Part shown: piece by piece, positions 9,482-17,807 of the stretch
Layout: each line of letters begins with the position of its first letter
Position numbering within the stretch: the stretch's first letter is position 1
Assembly: GCA_000739515.1 (NCBI GenBank)
Contig: DF820456.1
Location: 1,017,410 to 1,051,553, forward strand
Direction of reading: 5' to 3'
DNA from: Candidatus Moduliflexus flocculans
GTDB taxonomy: Bacteria > Moduliflexota > Moduliflexia > Moduliflexales > Moduliflexaceae
Length of the DNA stretch: 34,144 bases
Made by a program: the position numbers and the translations under genes
The notes under the pieces: model-generated
Seen by the model: the letters and a program-made list of their open reading frames with translations, nothing else
Databases searched by the model: none
What the model was told of the DNA's origin: nothing

Positions 9482-10240
9482 CTAAAGTGATGGTAAGCGA
9501 ACATCTTCATTGGCCACTATTTTCTTTGTTTCCCCAGAAATCCTCAATTTAAGCGTCGTTCCTTGATGAAGTTGCGTTTGAATTTCCACAGCGATTCCAA
9601 GCGTCCTAAAGGATTGTCTTGTATATCTTCCTAACATTAAATTATTGAGAATCTCTGGCGCTGGAACATCCGTGATTTGTTGTAGATCATACAATCCTAA
9701 TTCAATTGCGACCGCTTTAATGCGCTGAAGATCTATTCCCACGCCATCATCAGACACTTCAATCATAATGTTTTTCTCTTGTGTATAGGCATGAAGACGA
9801 AGTGTTCCCTCTGGAGGTTTGCCCATTTGACAACGCATTTCGGCAGATTCGAATCCATGCTCGATTGAATTTCGTATCCAATTCACCAAAAGAAACCCAA
9901 TTTCATCAAACGCAATCGGATTGATTTTAATGTCATGTCCATCAGTCTGCACGAAAACCTGTTGGTTTTTCTCTTTTAAAATGCTTCGGGCAACGCTTGC
10001 CAGACGTTTAAACAATGTTCCAACAGGAACGCAACGTATGAGGTATACGGTTTCCTGAAGTTGTGACACCGTATCACTCCAATAACAAATCAAATGCCCC
10101 AATCGTTCAGATTCGGTAATATGTGTTTTGCAAAGTTTGGTAATATTTTTATGAATATGCCTCAATTCATTATAGAGACGCATGAGATGCAGCATTTCTG
10201 CCTCATCAATACGAATTGTCTGCATTGCAACGTTATCCAT
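9482..10240 (-). CDS. CheA-like truncated histidine kinase fragment (P3/P4 regions only)
   Basis: The 252-aa protein resembles the middle of chemotaxis kinase CheA. The end of the P3 dimerisation helices and its junction to P4 are seen at 61-80 (LQETVYLIRCVPVGTLFKRL). The ATPase N-box is at 120-130 (NWIRNSIEHGF), the GKPPEGTLRL strand follows, and the G1 box is SDDGVGID at 163-170. The P1 phosphotransfer domain with its histidine, and the P5 CheW-like domain, are absent. The stretch where the G2 box (usually SGRGVGMD) should be, about 203-216, is shortened and lacks the glycines. It therefore cannot be a complete CheA. It may bind ATP, regulate, or be a decaying gene. The start has only a weak ribosome-binding site. 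It is visibly more AT-rich than its neighbours. Confidence 0.75.
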   Translation of the reverse strand: MDNVAMQTIRIDEAEMLHLMRLYNELRHIHKNITKLCKTHITESERLGHLICYWSDTVSQLQETVYLIRCVPVGTLFKRLASVARSILKEKNQQVFVQTDGHDIKINPIAFDEIGFLLVNWIRNSIEHGFESAEMRCQMGKPPEGTLRLHAYTQEKNIMIEVSDDGVGIDLQRIKAVAIELGLYDLQQITDVPAPEILNNLMLGRYTRQSFRTLGIAVEIQTQLHQGTTLKLRISGETKKIVANEDVRLPSL

Positions 10241-10373
10241 ATTATCCCAATTTGCATCAATAATCGGGTAAAGACGCTCCGCCGGGGCTTCTCTACGAGG
10301 GCAATTGCTTTATTGTAATACTTTTCTCGTATGGCTTGTTAGTCATTTTGTCAAGGAGTTGTTTTTAGCAAAT
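10241..10373. other. Intergenic region between nifJ terminator and CheA-like gene
   Basis: No gene or convincing promoter is seen. It holds the leader of the CheA-like gene; the sequence is AT-rich apart from a short GC block near 10278-10300. Confidence 0.4.
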
Positions 10374-10410
10374 AAAAAAAGCCCGGCGCATCGAAACGCG
10401 CCGGGCTTTT
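10374..10410 (-). terminator. Intrinsic terminator of nifJ
   Basis: Read on the minus strand, GCGCCGGGC is the 3' half of a 13-bp stem (10377-10389 with 10398-10410, eight-base loop). A run of T residues follows (A-run 10374-10380 on the plus strand). It starts about 10 bases after the nifJ stop codon. Confidence 0.92.
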
Positions 10411-10419
10411 GTGAAACTA

Positions 10420-13400
10420 CTACACCATATCGGAGAAATCAATTTCCGACAGTTTTTTGTAGTATTTGTAGCGTCCCATCATGTCGCGTTCTGCCTTCGC
10501 AAAGGCTTTTTCCGCGATTTCCGGGTACATCTTCTTCAACGCGCTGTACCGCACTTCGCTCTTCAGGAAATCCTGGAACGAGCCATCCGGGTCTTTGGAT
10601 TCGAACACGAATGGGTTTTTCCCTTCGTTTTTCAAGACCGGATTGTAGCGATATAACGGCCAGTAGCCGCTCTGCACCGCGCGTTTCGCTTCATTGATCG
10701 AGTGCGTCATGTTGATGCCATGGTTGATGCACGGCGAGTAGCAGATCAACAACGACGGTCCCGGATACGCCTCGGCTTCCTGGAAGGCTTTCAAGGTCTG
10801 GTTCATGTTCGCGCCCATCGAAACGGAGGCCACATACACATAGCCATAGCTCATCGCCATCATGCCAAGGTCTTTCTTGCACTGCTCTTTGCCGGTCGCG
10901 GCGAATTTCGCGATCTGTCCTGTCTGCGACGCTTTCGACGCCTGTCCGCCGGTATTGGAATAGACTTCGGTATCCAATACGAGGATATTGACATCCAGCC
11001 CGGAAGCGATAACATGATCCAATCCGCCGTACCCGATGTCATAGGCCCAACCGTCGCCGCCGAAGATCCATACCGATTTCTTGGCGAAATAGTCTTGTTT
11101 TTCCAGCATCTCCGCCAGCACCTCTTTTTCGCGGCCAGAAGCACTTTCGACAGCGGCAGGGAGTTTCGCTTTGATCACCTGGCTCAGTTTCACGGACTCA
11201 TCGGCATTGCTGTAATTATTCAACCAGCTTTCCAACGCGCCGCTCAATTCGCCGTCCAGTTTGAAGGAACGAGCTTCTTCGGCCAGCAGAATCAGTTTGT
11301 CGCGGGTCTGGCTGATGCCGAGATACATGCCAAGTCCGTATTCCGCGTTGTCTTCAAACAGCGAGTTCGCCCAGGATGGGCCGTAGCCGTCTTTGTTGGT
11401 CGTGTATGGGCTGACAGGCGCCGTGCCGCCATAAATCGAGGAGCAGCCGGTCGCATTCGCCACCACCATGCGTTCGCCGAACATCTGTGTAATCAACTTC
11501 ACATACGGGGTTTCACCGCAACCTGCGCACGCGCCGGAGAACTCAAACAGCGGTTGTCTGAACTGGCTGCCTTTCAGCGAGAATTTGCTCATTAACTGGT
11601 CTTTCACCGGCAGCGTTTTCAGGTAGGCATACTGCGTGCTTTCCTGTTCCACAAGGTCTTCCAGCGGCGTCATGACCAACGCTTTCTCTTTCGCCGGGCA
11701 GACATCCGAGCAGCTTCCGCAGCCTGTGCAATCGAGCGGCGAAATCTGGATTTTATATTTGTAGCCTGCCAGTTCTTTGCCTTTGGCATCCGCTAACGGC
11801 GTTCCAGCCGGAACCTTCGCGGCTTCGTCAGCGGTCAACAGGTATGGGCGCACGACGGCATGTGGGCAAACTAATGAGCACTGGTTGCACTGGATACAGT
11901 TTTCAGCCACCCATTTCGGCACGTTGACGGCGATTCCGCGTTTTTCGTATTGCGTCATGCCAGTCGGGAAGATGCCATCCGGCGCAAAGCGCGATGACGG
12001 CAGCAAATCGCCTTTCTGTGCGTTAATCGGGTTGAGCACGTCGCGCACGAAATCATTCGGATACACCGTTGTATCGGCTTCGTCTTTGGCCGTTGCCCAG
12101 TCCGCCGGAATCGTGATTTTCACCAATTCATCCGCGCCACGATTCACTGCGGCCACGTTCATGGCGACCACCGTATCGCCTTTCTTGCCGTAGGTCTTTT
12201 TCACGGCATCGCGCATGTATTCCAACGCTTTTTCGTAGTCGGAAATCACTTTGGAAATCTTGAAGAATGCCGCTTGCAACACCATATTAATGCGGTGGCC
12301 GAGGCCGATTTCTTCCGCAATTTTGTAAGCATTGATGATGTAGAAATCAACGTTCTTCTGCGCCAGCGTCCGTTTCACGGCTGGCGGAAGTTTTTCGCTC
12401 AATTCTTCTGGCGACCAGACGCAGTTCAACAAGAACGCGCCGCCTTGCTTAATCCCTTCCAACACGTCGAGGCGCGTGATGTAGGATTGATTATGGCAGG
12501 CGATAAAATCGGATTCAGTAATCAGATAATGCGAGTTGATTTCTTTCGGTCCGAAGCGGAGATGTGAGACGGTGACGCCGCCGGATTTCTTCGAATCGTA
12601 GGAGAAATAGCCCTGCGCGTACATATCGGTATGATCGCCGATGATTTTGATGGAGTTTTTGTTCGCACCGACGGTTCCGTCCGAGCCAAGTCCCCAGAAT
12701 TTGCAGCAAATCGTGCCTTCCGGTTCAGTGACGAAGGTTTCTTTGACGTCCAGCGAAGTAAACGACACGTCATCCGTAATGCCGACCGTGAAATGATTTT
12801 TCGGGGAGACGGAATCCAGATTGTCGTACACCGCCTTCACCATTGCCGGGGTAAACTCTTTGGAGCTTAAACCATAGCGGCCACCAATAACCATCACATC
12901 TTTCTTGCCAACTTCGTAGAAGCAGGAAAGCACGTCTTCATAGAGTGGCTCGCCGACAGAACCAGCTTCTTTGCAGCGATCCAGCACGGCGATTTTCTTC
13001 ACAGAAGCCGGAATGGCGGCTAACAGGTGTTTGGCTGACCAGGGGCGATACACGCGCACTTTGATCACGCCGAGTTTTGCGCCTTTAGCGTTGAGATAGT
13101 TAATCGTTTCTTCAATCACATCTACGCTCGACCCCATCGAAATAATCACACATTCCGCATCAGGAGCACCGACATAATCAAACAGATTGTATGTTCTGCC
13201 GGTCAATTCGGCCACTTTTTTCATGTTCGCTTCAAGAATGTCGGGAAGGTTTGTGTAGAATGGGTTGACCGCTTCTTTGGCCTGGAAGAAAATGTCAGGG
13301 TTCTGAGCCGTACCGCGCATTTCCGGTTTTTCCGGGCGGAATCCGCGTGCCTTGAACGCCTTAATCGCATCCATGTCAACAAGCTTCGCAAGGTCTTCAT

Positions 13401-13971
13401 ACGGAATCATTTCAACTTTCGACAGTTCGTGGGAGGTTCTGAATCCATCGAAGAAATGGAGCACAGGAACGCGGGACTGAATCGCGCTCAGGTGCGCAAC
13501 CGTTCCTAAATCAATCACTTCCTGGTTATTCGCGGAAGCTAACAGCGTCCAGCCGATCTGGCGGGTGGCCATGACATCCGAATGATCGCCGAAAATCGAA
13601 AGCGCGTGAGCGGCAACGGCGCGAGCAGAGACATGGAACACGGCCGGCAGCAATTCGCCAGCGATTTTATACATATTGGGGATCATGAGCAGCAAGCCCT
13701 GCGAAGCCGTATAGGTGGTGGTTAACGCGCCGCCAGTTAACGAGCCATGCACTGCGCCAGCCGCGCCCGCTTCGGATTGCATTTCAACAATTTTGACTTT
13801 CTGCCCAAAAATATTCTTCGTCCCCTTTGCCCGCATTTCGTCGGCAGTTTCGCCCATGACGGACGAGGGAGTAATCGGATATAACGCAGCGACATCACTG
13901 AACGCATACGAAACATACGCCGCAGCGGTATTGCCGTCAATCGTGCGTACATCTTTCACTGTATTACTCAT
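10420..13971 (-). CDS. nifJ: Pyruvate:ferredoxin (flavodoxin) oxidoreductase, single-chain
   Basis: Oxidative decarboxylation of pyruvate to acetyl-CoA and CO2, passing electrons to ferredoxin or flavodoxin; the central anaerobic link from glycolysis. All domains of the homodimeric enzyme are present: the N-terminal pyrimidine-binding domain (YPITPSSVMGE), domain II, the gamma domain (KFWGLGSDGTVGANKNSIKI) and a double 4Fe-4S ferredoxin domain with clusters starting at Cys692 (CxxCxxCxxxCP) and Cys748. The TPP-binding domain has CAGCGET near 812 and GDGWAYDIGYGGLDH near 969. A longer frame opens at 14058, but the ATG at 13971 has AAGGAG nine bases upstream and matches the usual N-terminus, giving 1183 aa, the normal size. 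It has its own promoter-like sequence and terminator. Confidence 0.97.
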   Translation of the reverse strand: MSNTVKDVRTIDGNTAAAYVSYAFSDVAALYPITPSSVMGETADEMRAKGTKNIFGQKVKIVEMQSEAGAAGAVHGSLTGGALTTTYTASQGLLLMIPNMYKIAGELLPAVFHVSARAVAAHALSIFGDHSDVMATRQIGWTLLASANNQEVIDLGTVAHLSAIQSRVPVLHFFDGFRTSHELSKVEMIPYEDLAKLVDMDAIKAFKARGFRPEKPEMRGTAQNPDIFFQAKEAVNPFYTNLPDILEANMKKVAELTGRTYNLFDYVGAPDAECVIISMGSSVDVIEETINYLNAKGAKLGVIKVRVYRPWSAKHLLAAIPASVKKIAVLDRCKEAGSVGEPLYEDVLSCFYEVGKKDVMVIGGRYGLSSKEFTPAMVKAVYDNLDSVSPKNHFTVGITDDVSFTSLDVKETFVTEPEGTICCKFWGLGSDGTVGANKNSIKIIGDHTDMYAQGYFSYDSKKSGGVTVSHLRFGPKEINSHYLITESDFIACHNQSYITRLDVLEGIKQGGAFLLNCVWSPEELSEKLPPAVKRTLAQKNVDFYIINAYKIAEEIGLGHRINMVLQAAFFKISKVISDYEKALEYMRDAVKKTYGKKGDTVVAMNVAAVNRGADELVKITIPADWATAKDEADTTVYPNDFVRDVLNPINAQKGDLLPSSRFAPDGIFPTGMTQYEKRGIAVNVPKWVAENCIQCNQCSLVCPHAVVRPYLLTADEAAKVPAGTPLADAKGKELAGYKYKIQISPLDCTGCGSCSDVCPAKEKALVMTPLEDLVEQESTQYAYLKTLPVKDQLMSKFSLKGSQFRQPLFEFSGACAGCGETPYVKLITQMFGERMVVANATGCSSIYGGTAPVSPYTTNKDGYGPSWANSLFEDNAEYGLGMYLGISQTRDKLILLAEEARSFKLDGELSGALESWLNNYSNADESVKLSQVIKAKLPAAVESASGREKEVLAEMLEKQDYFAKKSVWIFGGDGWAYDIGYGGLDHVIASGLDVNILVLDTEVYSNTGGQASKASQTGQIAKFAATGKEQCKKDLGMMAMSYGYVYVASVSMGANMNQTLKAFQEAEAYPGPSLLICYSPCINHGINMTHSINEAKRAVQSGYWPLYRYNPVLKNEGKNPFVFESKDPDGSFQDFLKSEVRYSALKKMYPEIAEKAFAKAERDMMGRYKYYKKLSEIDFSDMV

Positions 13972-14060
13972 AACGTGTTGCTCCTTCGTAAAAAATTGAT
14001 AAGAATTATGGTTGACTTCTTTGATTTGACTAACAAAAACGTAGGATTCGAATATCAAAC

Positions 14061-14090
14061 ATCTTATCTATGAGGCGCAAGTTGAGTCAA
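14061..14090 (-). promoter_or_regulatory. Putative promoter of nifJ
   Basis: On the minus strand, TTGACT (14090-14085, five of six) is followed after 18 bases by TAAGAT (14066-14061, four of six). The start codon lies about 90 bases downstream. The assignment is by eye only. Confidence 0.35.
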
Positions 14091-14162
14091 GAAAAAAAGT
14101 AACCGGGTTGATAAAGCATCCAAAATTCTTATACCATAATGATGATTCGCGACAACGTCTAT

Positions 14163-14276
14163 TAGGGTTGTTGCTCAAGAAGGAGGTGACTTGAACTGGG
14201 GAACCTGTCGAACCACACTATGCCCTTCGACAAGGCTCAGGGCGAACGGTCGAACGTGTATTGAGCAGCATCCCTA
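14163..14276. repeat. Nested palindromic element after the solute-binding protein gene
   Basis: Outer arms 14163-14178 and 14261-14276 pair with two mismatches in 16 bases (TAGGGTTGTTGCTCAA against its inverse). The core holds GCCCTTCGACAAGGCTCAGG followed by GCGAAC (about 14223-14248), a sequence type seen as a dispersed repeat in many bacterial genomes. The right arm overlaps the stop codon of the gene at 14274. It also contains AGGAGGTGA at 14181-14189, with no credible gene behind it. Confidence 0.65.
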
Positions 14277-15041
14277 TTGATTATTCAGGCGTTGAAAATA
14301 CTCCCGCATAATTTGAGACGCATCAATCTTTTGCAAGCCTTCATTAAAAATAGTACGCAGTTGCTCGTTTTCCGGCGAACGGCGAAAGCAGATAAACAGT
14401 TGTTTTTCTTCGAGAATTTTGGCGTTAAATTGAACGGCGTCTTTCACTTTTGAGACTTCTGCGTCATGCTGGAAGAGGTATTCCAGCACATACCGATCAA
14501 TGACCGCTATTTGGATTCGCTGTGCCGCAACTTTGAGAATATTTGAGCTATCCAGCATCACGGTATCTACCTGCAATTCGCCAGCGGCCGCCTTCCTGTC
14601 AAATTCTTCTGTGTTCACATAGCCGTTCACTGTCCCAATCGCAAGACCTTTCAAATCGTCAAGCGTTTGCCACACAACAGGAGCATCCTTGCGCTCAACG
14701 AATCCTAATGGACTGACGCCAAGTGGTGAGGAAAACAGAAATTCTTCTTCGATACCTTTGGCGTAATACTCCGGGAAATATCCCGCATACATGTTGTCGC
14801 GCTTTACTGTATAAATCGCCCGCATCCAGGGGAAAAATTCTATGTGCAGCGTATAGCCCATCGCCGCAAACGCTTCCCGCGCGACCACCGCAATTGCCCC
14901 CTGTTCAGGAAGAGTTTCGCCAACATACGGCGGCCATTCCAGCGACGCTAAATACACGTCGCGAGTTTCTTGGCCCCATGCAGGCATTCCTGAAAAAAAC
15001 AGTAGAATAAAAAACAGCATCATGCTTTTAGCGTATTTCAT
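14274..15041 (-). CDS. Periplasmic solute-binding protein, family 3 type
   Basis: Secreted binding protein of the type II periplasmic fold (SBP_bac_3), the group that captures amino acids and other small polar solutes. The 255-aa protein has a signal peptide (MKYAKSMMLFFILLFFSG, likely cut after AWG near residue 23). A first lobe opens with LASLEWPPYVGE, and FFPWMRAIYTVKRDNMYAGY is the conserved segment before the hinge. The second lobe has LKGLAIGTVNGY. A frame extending up to 15161 exists, but ATG 15041 has GGAGGG about nine bases before it and begins the signal peptide directly. No permease or ATPase lies nearby, so it is an orphan; it could feed a transporter or a sensor protein. Ligand unknown. 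Confidence 0.88.
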   Translation of the reverse strand: MKYAKSMMLFFILLFFSGMPAWGQETRDVYLASLEWPPYVGETLPEQGAIAVVAREAFAAMGYTLHIEFFPWMRAIYTVKRDNMYAGYFPEYYAKGIEEEFLFSSPLGVSPLGFVERKDAPVVWQTLDDLKGLAIGTVNGYVNTEEFDRKAAAGELQVDTVMLDSSNILKVAAQRIQIAVIDRYVLEYLFQHDAEVSKVKDAVQFNAKILEEKQLFICFRRSPENEQLRTIFNEGLQKIDASQIMREYFQRLNNQ

Positions 15042-15146
15042 AAAATCATCCCTCCACTTATTATCGTTGTTCGTTACCATTGGCAAATCCCGGCAGCGAA
15101 CAGTTGATAAATAGATGTAATTATCGCAAAAAAGCAAGGCGCGGCA

Positions 15147-15174
15147 ACTCCGTTTCGACAAGGCGAAACGGAGT
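15147..15174. repeat. Hairpin ACTCCGTTTCG / CGAAACGGAGT
   Basis: Perfect 11-bp stem (15147-15157 with 15164-15174) and six-base loop in the leader of the solute-binding protein gene. A related GTCGAAAC/GTTTCGAC hairpin occurs at 23037-23056. Confidence 0.65.
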
Positions 15175-15184
15175 ATTGAGGAAT

Positions 15185-15267
15185 ATTAGACATTATCGGA
15201 AATAAGAACATCATTCCGAAATTCCCCTCTTGGGTGGGGTAAATCCTTATTTCCGATATTATCTAAT
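15185..15267. repeat. Inverted repeat with degenerate GGGGAGGGG core
   Basis: Arms 15185-15206 and 15246-15267 pair with two mismatches in 22 (ATTATCGGAAATAAG type). The spacer contains ATTCCCCTCTTGGGTGGGGT, resembling one arm of the element in the exosortase gene. It follows the gene at 15274 by six bases and may end its transcript. Confidence 0.65.
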
Positions 15268-15273
15268 GTTTGA

Positions 15274-15825
15274 CTATGCAAAAGAGCGTTCGAAAAGTTC
15301 GGCAATCGCTTTTTTGCCATTTTCTTCAAGAAATCGCGTTCCCGTTCCCGTAAAATGGAGATGGCTAATGATCGGCGCGTCCTGACATGTTACCCATTCC
15401 GTCTGCTTCCACGTAAACCAGGCGTTCCGTTTTTGATCAAAGACAAAGAGCGGTTTATTGCAAATTTTGGCAAACTCCGCTCCCCATCCTGTTCCACCCT
15501 TCACCGTCTTATCGTCGAGAATCTCACCGATCACGTAAATTTCCTGTCCGTTATTGATTTGATACCAGATTGTTTGCAGCACTTTTCGAAAGACCTGCCC
15601 CTGGCTATATATACGATTCATCAGCTTCGATATATATTCCAGACTGACATCGCCATTCTGCAATTCATCGTGTGTCAAAAACCGCACGCCGCGCTGGCGG
15701 ACTCTCTCATGTCCTTCGAATGTGAAATTAACTTCTTCAATGCCGAATCGCTCGGCATTCGCGCCGAATTCCGCTTCCGCGCCTTTAATACCGCCGCTGA
15801 ATAAAATGCACTCATCTTTTTTCAT
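15274..15825 (-). CDS. SLOG/YpsA-like Rossmann-fold protein, putative
   Basis: A 183-aa cytoplasmic protein with the look of the SLOG superfamily (the nucleotide- or ligand-binding fold shared by DprA, YpsA and LOG proteins). The first strand and loop are ILFSGGIKGAE (residues 7-17), equivalent to the family's GG-x-GA-[DE] signature. The second conserved loop is GGTGWGAEFA at 110-119, followed by KPLFVFDQ at 124-131 and a W-x-x-W pair (Trp136, Trp139). The substrate is unknown; relatives bind nucleotides or NAD-like ligands, and some act in conflict systems. The ATG has GAGGAA at a good distance. It lies upstream of the solute-binding protein on the same strand but is separated by repeats. 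The family call rests on motifs only. Confidence 0.65.
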   Translation of the reverse strand: MKKDECILFSGGIKGAEAEFGANAERFGIEEVNFTFEGHERVRQRGVRFLTHDELQNGDVSLEYISKLMNRIYSQGQVFRKVLQTIWYQINNGQEIYVIGEILDDKTVKGGTGWGAEFAKICNKPLFVFDQKRNAWFTWKQTEWVTCQDAPIISHLHFTGTGTRFLEENGKKAIAELFERSFA

Positions 15826-16087
15826 AGTGATTCCTCTATGTTATACAATGTTTTATGGTTATTATTTACCACGAAACACACGAAATACACGAAAATTTGG
15901 ACATCTCCCGCATGAATGGCGTCAACGTTTCGTGTATTTCGTGTGTTTCGTGGTGACAGCTAAATAGTTACGTTTTATGTTACAAGGCTTTATCAACACT
16001 CAATTCACAAAGGTTCTACCTCCGTCAATGTTATGGCAACCTTGTCAAGAAAATTTCAGCCAGTTGCCATCTTCTGAAAAATGCCTC
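15826..16087. other. Intergenic region with a CACGAA element
   Basis: No gene seen. Apart from the inverted repeat at 15868-15954, nothing distinctive was found except a TTGTCAAG near 16042. Confidence 0.5.
15868..15954. repeat. CACGAA-armed inverted repeat, perfect 27-bp arms
   Basis: Arms 15868-15894 and 15928-15954 are exact inverse copies over 27 bases. They are built from ACCACGAAACACACGAAAT continued by another CACGAAA unit. The spacer is 33 bases. This is the cleanest copy of the family in the window. Confidence 0.92.
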
Positions 16088-17752
16088 TTATGATGCTTTC
16101 GATGAATTGTACTGCCGCGCCGCCCAATCGCGTAATGCCAACCGGTCTATTTTTGTATTATGCCGCACATCCACCGGAAACGATGGATGAAAAAAAAACG
16201 CACGAATTGCTCGCGTATGTTCATGCTGCTCGCCCAGTTTCCGAAGTTCATCAATTAATTGCTGTTTCGCCTGCTCATTTCGCGGAGATTGGGCAGGTTG
16301 CGTCTCAAGAATGACAACAGGCTGCTGCTGCCCATACGCGCCGATGCCAACTAAGGCCGCGCGTTTGACTGCCGGATGTTGGGTGAAAACCGCTTCGACC
16401 TGGACTGGCAGCAGCAAGCCTGCCGGCGTTTCGACGCGGTGCGATTTGCGCCCGCAGACCCAGATGCGCCCCTGTTCATCGAGATAGCCGAGATCGCCCA
16501 TGCGATGCCAGAAACCGCTGTCGTCTCGAATTTTCGCTTCCGCCGTTTGGCGCGGGCGATTGACGTATTCGCGTGTCACGACTTCACCTTTGATGACAAT
16601 TTCGCCGATTTGTTCAGTAGGCAGCGCGAGCGATTCGTTCCATTCCGCAATCGGCTCATCGGAAATCGGAATGATACGCGCCTGCAAGCCGCCAATCGGT
16701 TTTCCAACGCAGACGCCTGCGCCAGTCAGCGTTTTCGCGCCAGTTTCCGCGAGAATCTCTTCGCCCGGCATCAACGTCAACGGCAGCGCCTCCGTTGCGC
16801 CATACGGCGTGTAAATTTTCCCGTTCGGCATCGCTTTCGCGAAGCGTTTGACGACATCTGGCATGACTTCCGCGCCAAACATGAAGACATGTTGCAGCGA
16901 GGGCAGCGTCAGGCTGCGCTTCGAGCAATAATCCGCCAAAATGCTCCAGATCAGCGGCGAGCCGAGGCTCATCGTCACGCCAAACGTTTCAATCGATTCC
17001 ACAAGATAGGCCGGGTTGACCTGCGCGGTTTTGCGGGCGTCCATGTCGGGAATAATCGTCGTCACGCCAAGTGCCGGGTTGAACAGCGCGAAAATATACA
17101 TGACTGACAAATGCGTTTCGCCTTCTTTCACGCCCATTTCATCGCGCATGATTTCGACTTGTTTTTTGAAAATGCCATGCAGATACACGACACCTTTGGG
17201 AATGCCCGTGCCGCCGGAGGTGAACGCGACTGCCGCTTCGTCCTCGGTTGTGGTCGGCGCCACCGGAAATGGTTCGCGGGAAACGGTTTGCAATTCAGCA
17301 AGCGTCGCGCCATCCCAAAACAGGCGCTTGCCGACCGTCACGAAACGCCGGACATTGCGAAACGGCTTCGGAAAAACTTTCCGCATGACGTGCGCCAACG
17401 GAATGCCGATCAGCGCGGTCGGCTCGGTTTCGGCGACACATTGCAGAAATGCTTTGCGCCCCATTCCAGGATCGATCAGGACGGGAACAGCACCAATTTT
17501 CAACAACGCAAAAGTCACGGCGATCAATTCCATGCCCGGGCGTATCATCATCAACGTCCGGTCGCCTTGCTTGATGCCATATTGTGCCAATCCATGCGCA
17601 TACGAATCGCAAAGCGCGTTGAGTTGTTGGAACGTCAGTTGCGTGAATTTCGCGCGTCCGCGAGCATCGCGGCCAGCCGGAAAGACGATGGCTGCGCGAT
17701 AGGGGGCGCGGGCGGCCATATCGCATAAGGCTTGAGAAATGTTATAACGCAT
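16088..17752 (-). CDS. oleC: OleC-type AMP-dependent synthetase (beta-lactone synthetase of olefin synthesis)
   Basis: ANL-superfamily adenylating enzyme. In the Ole pathway OleC converts a 2-alkyl-3-hydroxy fatty acid to a beta-lactone using ATP. The 554-aa protein has the OleC-like opening (RAAIVFPAGRDARGRAKFTQLTF; in two parts IVFPAGRDARGR and FTQLTF). The ATP loop is TSGGTGIPKG at 178-187, the A5 motif is YGATEALPL, and the hinge region is RMGDLGYLDEQGRIWVCGRKSHRV, read here as MGDLGYLDEQGRIW then GRKSHRV. Its upstream neighbour on the same strand is an OleB-like hydrolase, 55 bases away, which strongly supports this role over a generic acyl-CoA ligase. oleA and oleD are not in the window. 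No strong ribosome-binding site stands before ATG 17752. Confidence 0.87.
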   Translation of the reverse strand: MRYNISQALCDMAARAPYRAAIVFPAGRDARGRAKFTQLTFQQLNALCDSYAHGLAQYGIKQGDRTLMMIRPGMELIAVTFALLKIGAVPVLIDPGMGRKAFLQCVAETEPTALIGIPLAHVMRKVFPKPFRNVRRFVTVGKRLFWDGATLAELQTVSREPFPVAPTTTEDEAAVAFTSGGTGIPKGVVYLHGIFKKQVEIMRDEMGVKEGETHLSVMYIFALFNPALGVTTIIPDMDARKTAQVNPAYLVESIETFGVTMSLGSPLIWSILADYCSKRSLTLPSLQHVFMFGAEVMPDVVKRFAKAMPNGKIYTPYGATEALPLTLMPGEEILAETGAKTLTGAGVCVGKPIGGLQARIIPISDEPIAEWNESLALPTEQIGEIVIKGEVVTREYVNRPRQTAEAKIRDDSGFWHRMGDLGYLDEQGRIWVCGRKSHRVETPAGLLLPVQVEAVFTQHPAVKRAALVGIGAYGQQQPVVILETQPAQSPRNEQAKQQLIDELRKLGEQHEHTRAIRAFFFHPSFPVDVRHNTKIDRLALRDWAARQYNSSKAS

Positions 17753-17807
17753 GAAGGAATGGTTAGGCTCTGCCAGCGGTCATCCTTCTGACAGAGCGGA
17801 GATCGCA

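Noticed and set aside
10702..11595. 297-codon open frame (+) antisense to nifJ
   Set aside because: Entirely inside nifJ on the opposite strand; the product is rich in His, Arg and Phe with no domain.
14191..14280. Possible 29-residue peptide from TTG after AAGGAGGTGA
   Set aside because: Lies within a dispersed repeat core, uses a TTG start and resembles no known peptide; kept only as a low-interest observation.
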